A stretch of DNA of 64,000 bases from Rachicladosporium sp. CCFEE 5018. Its lineage: Eukaryota; Ascomycota; Dothideomycetes; Cladosporiales; Cladosporiaceae. The notes under the pieces were generated by a model. It saw only the letters and a program-made list of their open reading frames with translations. It did no database searches and was not told where the DNA came from. Made by a program: the position numbers and the translations under genes. This document shows, one piece after another, positions 1 to 10,663 of the stretch; positions within the stretch are counted from its first letter, which is position 1, and the number at the start of each line of letters is the position of its first letter. The stretch spans positions 76,122 through 140,121 of the forward strand of contig KZ111168.1 in NCBI GenBank assembly GCA_002077045.2. The letters run 5' to 3'.

Positions 1-890
1 CGAATCATCGCAAAGCTATCGCCACAGAGGTGAAGGGTGGCGGATGGGATGAGTTTTTGAGCATCTATGGACCCATTACCTCTGCTGCTGGAGCGCTATC
101 AGCAATCGACATGACAGAGCCGCTAAATTTCGATATGCTGCTGGGTCAAGTGGCAAAAGCACAACACATGAATCTTGCAGATCTGATGCGGAAAGCACCG
201 ACACCTCCTACAAGTCAGGAAGCTATACGACAAGCGATCAAAGCTGCGAACAAGAAGAAGCCCTTGCCGAAGCCGGTGTATGACAAGCTGATTGCTGACA
301 CGCCGACGACGCAAAAGGGCATGAAGCGTGCGTTGCAAAGATCTGGGGACCCAGAGATTGCGAAGCGCGTCGAGTTCGCGCCATCGGTGTCGGAGAGTCT
401 CCCGTCCACCACACGAGAGAACGTCACGCAAGCTGCGCTCAGGACGCAGCAGGCAATCTCTGCTGGTCAAGGCCCGAGGTCTCCTGCGGCGACGCAGCTG
501 GCGTCGAAAGTCAAGACCAAGGCGGGAGTCGCGAACACGCAAGCTATGGTCACGAGACCGCTGAGTACGCTTGCTGTGCAGAGCGCAGGCGGTGCAATCA
601 GGAAGGTCGCCGCCTCACGAGCGCAGTTGAAAGGACCAGCCGTGCCAGGGCCGACTGTACCGGCTGCGAAGAAGGCTGGTGGAACTGCACCTGCTACTGC
701 CGTGAACACTGCGAACGGCGCCGCGAGGAACACGACAGCAAGACAGCCGGCTGCAAAAGTCGCACCTTCGAAGGCAGGCTCTGTAACTGAGCCTCCGAAG
801 TTGAACGGCAATGCGAAGGCAGCCCCATTGACTGCAGCGAATGTGGAAGCCGTGAAGAGTGCACCGCCGAAGAAGGCTGTGGCATCGTAG
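1..890 (+). CDS. C-terminal part of a low-complexity Ala/Pro/Lys-rich protein (5' end outside window)
   Basis: The reading frame is open from base 3 to the stop at 888-890, and the first in-frame start-like codon (GTG at 30) is not a credible start, so the gene begins upstream of the window. The visible part is about 295 residues. The first ~80 look folded (WDEFLSIYGP, LADLMRKAP, then a Lys-rich helix). The rest is disordered and rich in Ala, Thr, Pro and Lys with many KAG, PAAK and NAKA pieces. No domain is recognised. The basic, Ala/Lys-rich tail resembles that of the next gene (1356-2003), so the two could be distant paralogues, but that is inference. Confidence 0.55.
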   Translation, partial: NHRKAIATEVKGGGWDEFLSIYGPITSAAGALSAIDMTEPLNFDMLLGQVAKAQHMNLADLMRKAPTPPTSQEAIRQAIKAANKKKPLPKPVYDKLIADTPTTQKGMKRALQRSGDPEIAKRVEFAPSVSESLPSTTRENVTQAALRTQQAISAGQGPRSPAATQLASKVKTKAGVANTQAMVTRPLSTLAVQSAGGAIRKVAASRAQLKGPAVPGPTVPAAKKAGGTAPATAVNTANGAARNTTARQPAAKVAPSKAGSVTEPPKLNGNAKAAPLTAANVEAVKSAPPKKAVAS

Positions 891-1355
891 GAGGCTTGAT
901 CGAGCGGATTGACTTCGAAGAGAACTAGTTCGACATGTACTTATGAGCGGCATGGGGTGTATAAGATTGCATATATAGCATGGCGCAGGCGCAATGAGAG
1001 AATCGGTATTGTGAGCAGCTAAACTAGAATCGACGGCTTGTCCACAAAATCCATGCCCATATCGCAACCACTGGTCATACTTGTCAATACATGGGTCCTT
1101 GAGATCTTCCCGTCGCCATGCATTGATCTGCATGAAGTGGAGCTGTGGCTGGAGCGGTGACATGCAAACCGACGTCACGCGTACAGGGATATGGATGGCC
1201 TCGAACTTGGACGCGCGGGTCGTGGAACACTTCAAGGGTCGACGATGTAGTAATTTGCTCCGGGGTAAGCCTCACCAACAATTCCCATCACCCACATTCA
1301 CCCTCTAGGAAGACATACCACTCACTATCTCTGAATTCCACACAACACCGCAATC
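891..1355. other. intergenic
   Basis: No supported gene. It holds the 3' flank of the first gene and the likely promoter/5' UTR of the gene at 1356. Short ORFs here lack family resemblance. Confidence 0.5.
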
Positions 1356-2003
1356 ATGGTCTCCTACGTAACAGACTACATCCAGAACACCGCCGCCGGC
1401 TACCTCAAGACCGGCATAACGGCGGCGGGCACAATGGCCGGCAATACAGTCGGCTCTGTCGGCGGCCTGGTAGAGAACACAGGTCGCAGCGTCGGGCAAG
1501 GTGCCTCCAGTCTGTCCCCCCCTCCTAGCAACACCTTACACTGACGCGGTCATTGATGTGTAGCTATCGTAGGCAGTATCGGCGGGGTCGGAGGGTACAT
1601 CAACAACTACGGCGATGGGATACGGGGAAAGTTTGCGGCGGATGGGCCGGTCGGGGGAGGAGCAGCGAAGAAGGTAGCTGTGAAGCCTGGAGCGCCGGCT
1701 GTGAAGGGTGCTTTACCGCCCGGAGCGAAGAAGCCGCCAGCGGCACCTGTGCGGATGGGAGTTACACCGAAGCCGCCCGTGGGTGGTGTGAGGGCTCCGC
1801 CGAAGGGCACAACAGCTGCGAGAGCGCCGAACGGCAAGGCAATGCCTAGTGCTGCTAGTCGGCCAGCAGGAGGGGTGAAACCTGCGGTGGGCGGTGTAGC
1901 AAGACCTGCGGCGCCGAGACCACCTGCTGTTGGTGCAGCAAAGCCGCCGGGTGGAAAGACTGCGGTCAGTGCTGCGAGTCGGCCGAAGCCAGTGGTCAGA
2001 TGA
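1356..2003 (+). CDS. glycine/proline/alanine-rich small protein, two exons
   Basis: Exons 1356-1500 and 1564-2003 join to 194 residues. The 63-nt intron starts GTGCCT and ends TGTAG, and splicing joins codon GCT and keeps the glycine-rich pattern running across the junction (SVGQG then AIVGSIGGVGG). Residues 1-75 form an amphipathic, Gly/Ala-rich stretch with alternating small and hydrophobic residues (TAAGYLKTGITAAGTMAG). The C-terminal ~120 residues are basic and rich in Pro, Ala and Gly, with repeated VGGV and PP/AAxP pieces. The N-terminus could associate with membranes or form a glycine-zipper bundle, which is inference. No named family is recognised; fungal lineage-specific hypothetical is the best label. 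Confidence 0.6.
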
Positions 2004-2667
2004 AAGAGAAGTGCCTGACGTGTACTTCGTTTGTAGCATAGCGTATGTCTGACTGATTATCTTCTCACAAGCCTTCTGCTGATTCAGTCATAGGTATCAA
2101 CGATCCAAGACACCAGCTTCAGGCCATTTCATATTTGCATCATCTACAGTACCTGTAAGCGAAAGACTAAAACTCTTATCTTGACTTGAAAGAGACCTGA
2201 GCATCTTCCGACATACCTGGCACGGGAGTGACATGCTCAGGTGCACCTGAGAGGTACACGAAGCAGAGTCCAGTATACTGTCTATACCTTGCATCGATAC
2301 AGTGGTGTCGGACACTTGGGCTTGAGTAAGTCGGTAGTAGCAGGAGCGGACAGCTACCTCTCTGGAGTGCTCCCTCGTCTGGCTCTGACTGTGGAGCACT
2401 CGATAGTGGCCGTGCTCAGCTTGTGCATCTATCGAAGTCGTCTATGATGCCGATTGTGTTGCCGAGATGTCACGGAGAGACATGATCTCCAGCGGTGATC
2501 GAGAGGGTTTGACATCTAACTCTTTTGGAGACCACCCAAGAGCAAGGAACACTCGTGTTGCAGCTGATAGCAGCACAAGACGGCTGCAAGATATTGAGAG
2601 AGCGTGGGTGATTGCATATGGTCGGGAGCAGCAGTAGAGAGTCATCTGGAGCAGCGAGGGAAGGTAC
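2004..2667. other. intergenic, no supported gene
   Basis: Only short unsupported ORFs on both strands. An upstream exon of the gene at 2668 may lie here, because a GTACGTG donor-like site occurs near 2664. Confidence 0.4.
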
Positions 2668-4029
2668 GTGGGAGTGTCCTTCGCGCCTGCCCTCGGTGGT
2701 GTCCAGAGTTCGCCGCAGCGGCATAACAGTAAGTCGCAGATTCGTTCGCATTCTTGCTCTTGCTTCTACCATAGCAACGTGACGGACGATTCAGGAGATC
2801 AGCTTGCTGAGCCCTCTGTGTCTCGTCAGAGCATTGGGGGTGTCGAAGTGAAAGGTGGGTTCATGCCGGCCGGCGCGCTACAGCGTCCATCCAGCACGAT
2901 GAGAGAGGACCGCGCGGTTGAAGGCGATAAGCAGATCAAGCATGAGGTCATAGGCGACCACATGATTGTGAAGCAGGAGCCGGGTGTGAGAGAGGACCGA
3001 GCGGTCGAAGAACATGTGGCAGTGCAGATCAAGCACGAGATCATAGACGATCCCGTGATCATGAAGCAAGAGGACTCAGCTGAGTTCACGAGCGTGAAGC
3101 TGGAGGATGCAGAAAACGTTGCCCGAGCGCGCGAAGTGGGGACTGCTGAAGCTTTCACAAGCGTGGAGCAGGTGACGAACGATGTTGCCCGAGCGGGCGG
3201 AGTTGAGAGTACTCGAGAGTTCACGAGCGTGAAAGAAGAGGTCACAGGCGACCTGGCCCGCGCGGGCGCGACGAGAGGAGTGTGGGGAGTACTGAGCAGG
3301 CCACCATGCAGTACCTGCAACAAGGTGCATTTCAACGCGTGCAATGGCCCGGAGAGGGCAGTGAAGAGAGAACGCGTGGAGACATTGACGCCACAGTCTA
3401 CGTCTGAGGGGCAGGAGCCGAAGCGGCGTCGCCGGGGCCAGGCTGCATTACAGCGGTCTGGGCTCCTTAAGAGCGAGGATACTGCAGCGATCAAGCAAGA
3501 AGGAATGCAAAGCAGTACAGCTGAGCGTTCGCGTCGCATCGCCACACCAGTGCGAAGGCATCGCCACAATGGCGCAGCTAGAGGTCGTTATTGTCATGGA
3601 TGTCGTTGCACGCACCCATACGGCACCCACGTCCCGAGGCAGCATCCGTCAAACACCATTTTGCAGGTGCAAGAGCATGCAGTAGTGGACGAGTGGGGTG
3701 ACTGGGCGCCATCACAGACGCTGGCAGCAGGGTGGGAGTCATGGGGAGGCACTCCTCAGCCGTCGCAGAACGGTGCAGCAGACACCAATTGGGTAGCAAG
3801 CGCAGCTCAGCCTGTGCAGTGTGACGACGCGGAGCTCCACTGGTCGGCCGCCCAGCAAACGCAACGGGCAGCAGAGTATGACTGGTCGGCTGCCCAGCCA
3901 GCGCAACGGGGAGCAGAGGTGCAAGAATCGAGCGCACTGCCACAGGAGCCAGAGATCGAGATACCGCTTGCGATTCGCCAGGCAATCGACAGGAGCGAGA
4001 TTGTTCCGCAGGAGGAGCTGTTCGGGTAA
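2668..4029 (+). CDS. repeat-rich acidic protein with many SUMO-consensus-like PsiKxE motifs
   Basis: The 453-residue frame begins with GTG at 2668, so the true start is uncertain; internal ATGs or an upstream exon are possible. Three repeat types are visible. Two ~30-residue units begin REDRAVE and contain IKHE followed by VKQE or MKQE. Three ~23-residue units start FTSV and end (V/L)ARA. Near the C-terminus are tryptophan units of the form WSAAQxxQR. Counting IKHE twice, VKQE, MKQE, VKLE, VKEE, VKRE, LKSE and IKQE, there are nine PsiKxE tetrapeptides, one of them PsiKxEP. A Cys/His cluster (CSTCNKVHFNAC) follows the repeats and a second one (HGCRCTHPYGTH) lies further on; both could be small zinc knuckles. 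No known family is recognised. A nuclear regulatory role would fit but is inference. The frame stops at a TAA (4027-4029) and stays open beyond it to 4389. Confidence 0.5.
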   Translation: MGVSFAPALGGVQSSPQRHNSKSQIRSHSCSCFYHSNVTDDSGDQLAEPSVSRQSIGGVEVKGGFMPAGALQRPSSTMREDRAVEGDKQIKHEVIGDHMIVKQEPGVREDRAVEEHVAVQIKHEIIDDPVIMKQEDSAEFTSVKLEDAENVARAREVGTAEAFTSVEQVTNDVARAGGVESTREFTSVKEEVTGDLARAGATRGVWGVLSRPPCSTCNKVHFNACNGPERAVKRERVETLTPQSTSEGQEPKRRRRGQAALQRSGLLKSEDTAAIKQEGMQSSTAERSRRIATPVRRHRHNGAARGRYCHGCRCTHPYGTHVPRQHPSNTILQVQEHAVVDEWGDWAPSQTLAAGWESWGGTPQPSQNGAADTNWVASAAQPVQCDDAELHWSAAQQTQRAAEYDWSAAQPAQRGAEVQESSALPQEPEIEIPLAIRQAIDRSEIVPQEELFG

Positions 4030-4065
4030 CTGCTGCAGAGTTGCAGGTCACGATTCGGCTGGCGT

Positions 4066-4389
4066 ATGCTGAGGCATATGGTAGAGCATGGCGATGAGAC
4101 CGGTTCGCTGCGAACGATCTGTGATAGGTACGAGGAGCAAGTGACGGCATTCGCGCCGCCAATTCTCGCACAGCCAGCTGCATCACCGCAGCGGGCTCAA
4201 TACGTGCCCTTTAGCAGAAGTGGTTTTCGTTGTGCACACGGTGATAGGCGGAATCGACGGGGCAAGGGGCGTGGTCGTGGAGGCTTCAGGGTTGGAGGTG
4301 GCAAGCCTGCATCAGCGCAGGTCGGCCGTGAAGGTGGTACTGTTGGCAGTGGTGCGCAGAGCTCTGCTGCTGACGATGCTGCCTGGTAG
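4066..4389 (+). other. in-frame continuation after the TAA: Arg/Gly-rich ORF
   Basis: This ORF is in the same frame as the preceding 453-residue frame, separated only by the TAA at 4027-4029. It carries an RGKGRGRGGFRVGGG stretch, an RGG/RG-type RNA-binding tract. It may be a former C-terminus cut off by a nonsense change, a stop-readthrough extension, or part of an unseen splice form. The AG..GT-bounded segment across the stop (4026-4046) is only 21 nt, too short for an ordinary intron. Confidence 0.3.
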
Positions 4390-4924
4390 TAGATCTAGAC
4401 GGAGGCGGCGGCAAACCTCTATAAAAACCCACCTCAACGACGGGCTCGCACCTCTACGTGGTGTTGAGGATCAACGGCTTCATTGCCGGCTAAGACGAGC
4501 CCATGCATGTATGTAGTCAGTAATCAACATACATCAGGTTTACAAAGGTACATGTACGGTCGACTGTGTCGTTGCGTTTCAAGAAGTGGCGTTGACACGT
4601 TCGTGGGCATCCCGATTGGGTCAAACTCGACTTCGCCATGTTCGCAACGTGATAGACATCTCCATCACTCCAGCTGCAATGCAAGCCTTGACTTTGGCAG
4701 CGATCCCGTGGGCTCTAGAGCGCATGACCAGAGCGGTCGTGACCAGTGCAGATTGCAGGTGATATTGCCGATCTCCTTTCTGCGTCCGACTTCGCTCATT
4801 GGTGAGCCGAGTCCCGAAGAACTTACATAGGGCGTGAGCAATCCACTAACGACTCTTCTTGACAGGCTGCTCTTTGCACGTAGACACGACATGCTGACTT
4901 CCGCTACATGTCGACGATAGTGTA
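4390..4924. other. intergenic / promoter of MFS transporter 1
   Basis: No gene seen. The last ~40 nt before the ATG at 4925 are clearly homologous to the sequence upstream of the C2 copy (about 25956-25990 reversed). Further upstream the two copies are unrelated. Confidence 0.5.
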
Positions 4925-6662
4925 ATGGCTAATCCAATTTCGCGTGGAAGCGACGAAGAAAAAGCCGAAGTCAAGTCGATTGCCACTGCAGACGATGAAG
5001 AAAGCTTAGCAACAGCATGGCCATCGCCAACCGATGGCGACGACATTGAGAGTGGCAATGCTAGGGACGATGAGATCGATGCCGAGTCCCACTCTGGAAA
5101 GGCAACAACAGAAGCCAAGGGCGTGTTGTCGTTGACCCGGACGTCCACTCGTCGATCCGCGCTTTCCTCGAAAGACCCAGGACCTCCCCCTGACGGAGGC
5201 AGGGTAGCTTGGACTCAGGTAGGTCGGAGGCTAATCGTCCGCTGAATTCTGGGCTGCACCTGTGTCGCACGCTTGGAGATCAGTGTAGCAAGCCCTCTTT
5301 GCGGTTGACTGAAACTGACAACATGCCCAGGTCTTCTGCTGCCATCTGACTATCTTTAGCACGTGGGGTCTCATAACCAGCTATGGTGCGTCGCAACTCG
5401 TCTGATCAGCCAGAGTAGATTGCTGACATGTTCTAGGCGTTTTTCAGCAGGTGGGTACATACCCATGGGGTCTCCGGGCGATCTGCAGCGCTCCATCCTG
5501 GACTGTCTCCCCTCCGCTAGTTTGACCATCTGACTCATTGTGTAGCACTACAACGAGACCCTTGACGTATCACCGTCGGCTATCTCCTGGGTTGGAAGTG
5601 TACAGATCTTCCTGCTCTTCTTTCTCGGCACATGGAGCGGACGAGCACTAGACGCAGGTCTCTTCCGTTACGTCTACTGTACTGGGTCTGTCTTCCAGCT
5701 GCTGGGCATCTTCTCGCTCTCAGCAGCAACGAAGTACTGGCAGATCTTCCTGGCTCAAGGTGCGTGCATACTTACAAACTGCTCCTGCGTAAAGGCCCTA
5801 ACACCGCTCGATTACAGGTGTATGCTTAGGAATTGCTAACGGACTTCGCTTCTGTCCGTCCATGTCGCTTGTGAGCACTTACTTCAGTGGGAAGAGAAGC
5901 TTCGCTACGGGACTGACAGCCCTCGGAAGCTGCACTGGAGGCATCGTGTTTCCAGTCATCGTGCAGCAGCTACTGCCGCGCATCGGATTCCCCTGGACCA
6001 TTAGGGTGTGTGGCTTTATCATGATACTGACCAACGTCGTCGCCATCTCCCTGTACCGGACACGTCTACCGCCCCGTAGATCGGGACCTATCGTCGAGTG
6101 GTCTGCTTTACGCGAACCGACGTTCGTTCTGTACTGCGCAGGCATGTTCTGTAACTTTTTCGGCTTGTATTTCTCCTTCTTCTACGTAGGAAGCTATGGG
6201 CGCAACATGCTCGGCATGACCTATCCTGACTCCATCAACCTACTCCTCACAATGGTCGCCATTGGTCTACTGTGGCGCATTCTGCCTAATTTCTACGCTG
6301 ATAGACTGGGTCCCGTCAACGTAATCATCCCTTTCGCGGCGGTATGCGCTATCATGATGTTTGGCTGGATTGGCATACATACGAGGGCGACACTTTTCGT
6401 CTATGCTGCAATATACGGCTCTGGATCAGCAGGGCTACAGTCTATGTTTCCTGCTGCATTGGCAAGCCTGACGACGGACATGAGCAAAGCCGGTGTCAGG
6501 ATGGGGATGGGGTTCACGATCGTCAGTTTCGCTTGCTTGACCGGACCGCCATTGGCTGGCGCACTAATACAAGTCGCGGACGGATCCTACCTGTATGCCC
6601 AGATATGGGGTGGCGCATCGTTCATGTTGGGCACGGCATTACTCATGCTGCTAGAACAGTAA
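4925..6662 (+). CDS. MFS transporter 1, monocarboxylate-transporter type (C1 copy)
   Basis: A 12-TM major-facilitator protein of the fungal MCT-like group, expected to move a small organic anion or related metabolite across a membrane; the substrate cannot be read. Exons are 4925-5218, 5331-5385, 5437-5450, 5546-5759 and 5818-6662 (473 residues). After a charged, Ser-rich N-terminus of ~85 residues comes the family signature PPPDGG, then GVFQQHYNETLDVSPSAISW, typical of this group. A 14-nt micro-exon encodes GVFQQ. Relative to the C2 copy, introns 1 (5219-5330, 112 nt) and 4 (5760-5817, 58 nt) are extra and a 49-nt C2 intron is missing. One base is missing near 6645, so the frame ends at TAA 6660-6662 and the basic tail of the C2 protein (KVGWQMKRRI) is lost. 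It is tail-to-tail with MFS transporter 2, 78 bp away. Confidence 0.85.
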
Positions 6663-6740
6663 AGGTTGGGTGGCATATCAAGCGCAGGATCTGAGACTTG
6701 GAATTTCTTTACTTGTGGCTGCACATCATGATGACTGCAG

Positions 6741-8174
6741 CTACGGACGGTATCGATACATCCAATGCCTTACCCGACCCATCGGCTTGCGACCCTCTGG
6801 CCGCAGCGACTCGGCCTTCTCCACCCGTCTGACGCGCCATAGCTCAGCTAGGAACACGGAAGCAACGAGATACGCTACCGCCGCGAAGACCTGGCAATAC
6901 AGGTAATTCCAGCGTCCGAGGGATGGCCGACGAAGGTATAAGCCGATAGCCTCGCCGAATGTGGTTGGCAGAACGACGGCTAGCCAGCAGAGCGACAGGA
7001 AGCTGGGGACTTCCTTCAGTCCAGCGATTTCGGCGCACAATGGACCAATACTCTGGATCGAAAGTCAGCTATTGCAAACATCCCGGTGATGCAGGAGACT
7101 CACAAGCCAGAAAACACCGAGGATCGCACCACTCACAAACGCAAAGACCATGAGCAGCGCATAGCTCCATGCAGGGATCCACAGTGCGACAACGCTTACA
7201 CCGCAGCCGAAGGTGAGCGCGAAAGACACTTCGACACGACCATACTTGTCTGCAAGCAGGCCACTCGCTGGACGTCCAAACGCCGTACCCAAGTTGAGCA
7301 CAGCTGTCAAGATACCAGCTTTGGCTTGACTAAGATGCACGACCTGCGTAGCGTAGCTCGAGACGCTGTAAAGGATGACCATGTACCCAAGCAGGTTCGT
7401 TGCGCCCCAGAGGAGCAGCAGCAGGCAGTCGTAGCGCCGGAGTAGATGTGTGGCAAAGCCGAGCTGTGGTGGCTTGATCAACGCGTTTCTGTCCCGGATC
7501 AGCAGGGTTCCGACAAGATTGCCGCCGAAAGCAACGAGACCTGTGATACGCAAAGCCCAGGCAAGCGAGAGATGGCGAATCATAGCATCCGTCCCCAATG
7601 AGAAGGCGAGGCCACCGAACCCAGAGCCAGCACTCGCGATACCTCCAGCAAGACTCCTTCGCTTGAGGAACCACTGCGGCACTACTTGCACACTCGGTAT
7701 GAAGATAGCGCCAATCCCAGTTCCCACAAGGACACCCTGGGACAGATAGAGCTGGTACACTTCTGCTGCAAACGATGCAGCGATGAACCCGCCAGACATC
7801 ATGAAGCATCCAGCAATCATGACCGGACGCCTGCCAACCTCGCGTGTTAGGATTGTCCATAACGGGGAGAAAGGCAGAGCGCAGCCGAAGATGAGTCCAG
7901 CCACTAAAGCATAGTCGGTTGCAGTGGCTCCAGGAAAATAGTCACCGCTTAGCCAATGACTGATTGTAACCCCTTGACTCGCCGCTACACCCCAAGTGAA
8001 GCCGTTGAGAAGAGATACTGCACCGCAGCAGACCCAGCCGTAGCCGCCATCTGGAGGAGGCTCGACCAAAGTTTCGTCGGAGGCGTCTAACTCGATCGCT
8101 CTTGCTTGCGCAGCGGTGACCGCATCGCAGCTGGAAGATGCCTCGACTGTACCCTTTCTTTCTTCATAGGGCAT
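6741..8174 (-). CDS. MFS transporter 2, monocarboxylate-transporter type (C1 copy)
   Basis: Exons 8174-7104 and 7052-6741 give a 460-residue MCT-like transporter. The 51-nt intron has GTGAGT, an AGCTGAC branch site and CCAG, and splicing restores FWLSIGPLCAEIAGL. The signature PPPDGGYGWVCC is at about residues 39-50, followed by LNGFTWGVAASQGV, and a long middle part close to MCT/riboflavin-transporter-like fungal proteins (KRRSLAGGIASAGSGFGG). In the C2 copy a 48-nt intron interrupts the GVY..SHW stretch; here the exon is continuous (GVTISHW). It shares a ~600 bp divergent intergenic region with the SDR gene at 8774, so the two may be co-expressed. Substrate unknown. Confidence 0.87.
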
Positions 8175-8773
8175 CGGAGAGCGTTGCCGTTGGGTCCATA
8201 GGCGAAGTGTCGCTGATGCGTGGAAGGCGCTCTGTCCGAGTTGTACAAGCTCTCATGAGCTTGTAAGTCGCCACTCCCAAGATATCAGTTCGGCTGCAGC
8301 ATATGTTCTGATGAAGTTGTCCCTTGGGCGCCGATCCTCACGCCCTGTAGAGCTCTAACAGTCAGCTTGTTAAGTTTCGAAGTTGGTCTTACTGAGCGTC
8401 AACTTTCGGACCGTCCGCACATCAGTAGACAGAAGGCGCTGCCCGCAGCAATGTGAGGCCGACCTCGGTAATCTCTCGTAAGTCATATAGCTGAGCAGCC
8501 AATCGTACTGTACCGGTGACTATGGTACTTCAGCATTGAAGTGCGGTCGATCTACGGCGGGGTGATGTAATGCTCGTAAGCTGTCGGCACGTCCGTTCTG
8601 CGGAGCATCCGGCATGTACATGTAGGTGGTAACTAGCGCGTGAACGATATGGTATTACGAGTAGCTTGGGGGCACAAGGAGCGTCGCGCCATACCCAAGT
8701 CACAGATGTTGTAGCCTATTCCGCGTACTCGCTATAGATGCAATAATCTGTCCATCCCATTCATCTCGAAGCC
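8175..8773. promoter_or_regulatory. divergent intergenic region between MFS transporter 2 and SDR
   Basis: About 600 bp with no ORF of interest lies between two divergently transcribed genes. The arrangement is kept in the C2 copy (22156-22764) with similar spacing, so shared regulation is plausible. No individual binding site is claimed. Confidence 0.45.
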
Positions 8774-9724
8774 ATGGCTCAGCGCGTATGCCTGGTGACG
8801 GCCGGAACAGCAGGCTTAGGGGCACAAGTTGCTCGTGTGCTCGCGCATGACCATAGATTAGTACATCCAAGGCATATTCGGACCTCCAATGATGTCCCCA
8901 CTGACCAATTCCCGAGATTCTCAACTACGCCAACAACTCCTCCCGCGCTCAATCCCTGATTGACGAGCGCAACGAGATCCCCTCCTCCACTCCAACGCCC
9001 CCATCACAACCCCGTTTCGCAGCCATACAAGCCGACGTCGGTGACCGCCCCTCCGTCCAGCGGCTAGTCAAGGAAGCCATCTCGCAATTCGGTCAGCTTG
9101 ATGTAGTCATCTCCAACGCCGGCTGGACTCGCATGACTGATTTTGGAAAGTTGGAGGAGGGCATGGTCGATGAGGACTGGGATAAGTGTTTTCTTTATAA
9201 TGTGAAGAGTCATTTGTGGTTGATGCATGCTGCTAAGGGGGAACTTGAGAGGACTGAGGGGAACTTTGTTGTGACTGCTAGTTTGGCTGGGGTGAGTGAT
9301 TGAGATGGCTTACCTGACCTACCGTGAATCTTCGAAATTTGAGCGATTACTCATGCTATGCGCAGGTCAAGCCCAGCGGCAGCAGCTTGCCGTACGCGGT
9401 CACAAAGGCCGCGGCGATACACCTGAGCAAAGCGCTGGCTGTCATATGCAGTCCTAAGATCCGAGTAAACTCGGTGTCACCTGGTCTGTTGCTGACAGAG
9501 TGGGGACTGAAGTTCCCGGAAGAGAAGATCGAGGCTGCGACGCAGGCTACGAAGTTGAAGCGGCTGGCTACAGTTGAGGTAAAGTCCCCTACTGATAGCA
9601 CATTCCGTACGGTGCTGCGGCTGACTGTTGCGTGTAGGACGTGGCGGATCATGTCAGAGTCCTGGCGACTTCGAGATCGACGACGGGACAGAATATCGTT
9701 GTCGATGGAGGGACTTCGCTGTGA
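8774..9724 (+). CDS. short-chain dehydrogenase/reductase (C1 copy)
   Basis: Exons 8774-8860, 8917-9291, 9366-9578 and 9638-9724 give 253 residues, the normal length of a classical SDR oxidoreductase using NAD(P)H. Residues 9-16 (TAGTAGLG) are the TGxxxGxG dinucleotide-binding motif with the first Gly replaced by Ala. An ISNAG motif follows strand 4, and Tyr164-x-x-x-Lys168 is the catalytic pair, with Ser residues just before it. The C-terminus GQNIVVDGGTSL is typical. The second intron position (8861-8916) is shared with the C2 copy, but the C2 gene has an extra GC-AG intron before the TAG motif. The last ~490 bp are near-identical to C2. Its partner transporter suggests a small metabolic pair; substrate unknown. 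Confidence 0.87.
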
Positions 9725-10663
9725 ACGTTCACCGGGCATGAAAGCATCCTGGCGCGAACTTCTCACACGTCCTTGACATGTAACATGGTGTACGAGTCGT
9801 GCGGTCTTCAAGCTTACTGGGTCTCAGCCTTCGTTACAAGCTCGCAGCGGCCTGTGAAGTGCAAATAATTCGATAATCGAGCATGCTCGTGACGCAGAAG
9901 ATAATCGTTTCAAGTGTTTACTGTTTACATGCTTATGCGTCAAAATCGCGATGCTGTCATGACTTCCGCATCCCCGACGCCGTTGCAAAGTAGATGCCGC
10001 CACGGGCGTTGGCGTGATACACATGGTGACTCCAGTCAACGGACGTGTTCCGACCTGCTTCGTATCGGTCTCGGCTTTCCTCGTGCATCCTGTAAAGAAG
10101 TTGTGTCGGTGGCCGGACTGTGACTGCCTGGCGATGCTGCGCTGGATTGCATGCTGCGGTGCTTCGTGTGGTGACGATCGTGAAGATCCCGAGATTTGGA
10201 AGCGCCCAGCATCACCATCAGCCCTGTCTCCAATTTCCCGATTGCGGCTTTGGAAAGGGAAGTACGGCCCCACCCGCTGCAGGTACACGCCAATCGCGTG
10301 CGGTTATGCTTCCTTAGCGTCAATAAGCGAGATGAGCAGCACCATATCGCTCCCGTGAGAGCAACTCCTCCGAAACACCCAAACTCCCTCCTTCTCACAC
10401 GCCGCGCTGCAGCACACTCACGCTCTCTATCCACAGCATCGACAGACCTGGTGCCGTCGCCCTTCGTTCATCGACGTGACATTCAGCGACTGCGTTGCAC
10501 ATCACTCCTTTGTCCCCCAGCATCACTTCACTGAACCGCCCGCATTCCTCGCGTCGACCTCGACCACTGCCCGCATTCCTTGCCCGACAGCCGTAACACA
10601 GAGCACCTACAACCACAGCACTAGCATCACTACTCGACTTCACGACCGCGCATCACCGTCGCG
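9725..10663. other. intergenic and long 5' leader of the SH3 gene
   Basis: No gene supported. The last ~300 bp are C/CT-rich with many CATC and CACC runs, as in fungal promoters and 5' UTRs. The part after 9818 belongs to the tract present only once in the window. Confidence 0.45.

Larger units (their letters stand above)
4900..9818. repeat. segment homologous (inverted) to 21061-25990
   Basis: MFS1, MFS2 and SDR occur here in the order + - + and again in C2 in inverted order. Base 9818 pairs with the first base of C2 (21061). Similarity is near-identical at 9330-9818, lower through the SDR 5' half and MFS2, and lowest in MFS1. Confidence 0.9.

Noticed and set aside
2826..3569. 247-codon reverse frame with repeated Ser/Leu segments
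   Set aside because: Its repeats are only the opposite-strand image of the PsiKxE repeats.
4026..4046. GT..AG segment spanning the in-frame stop as an intron
   Set aside because: 21 nt is too short for spliceosomal splicing.
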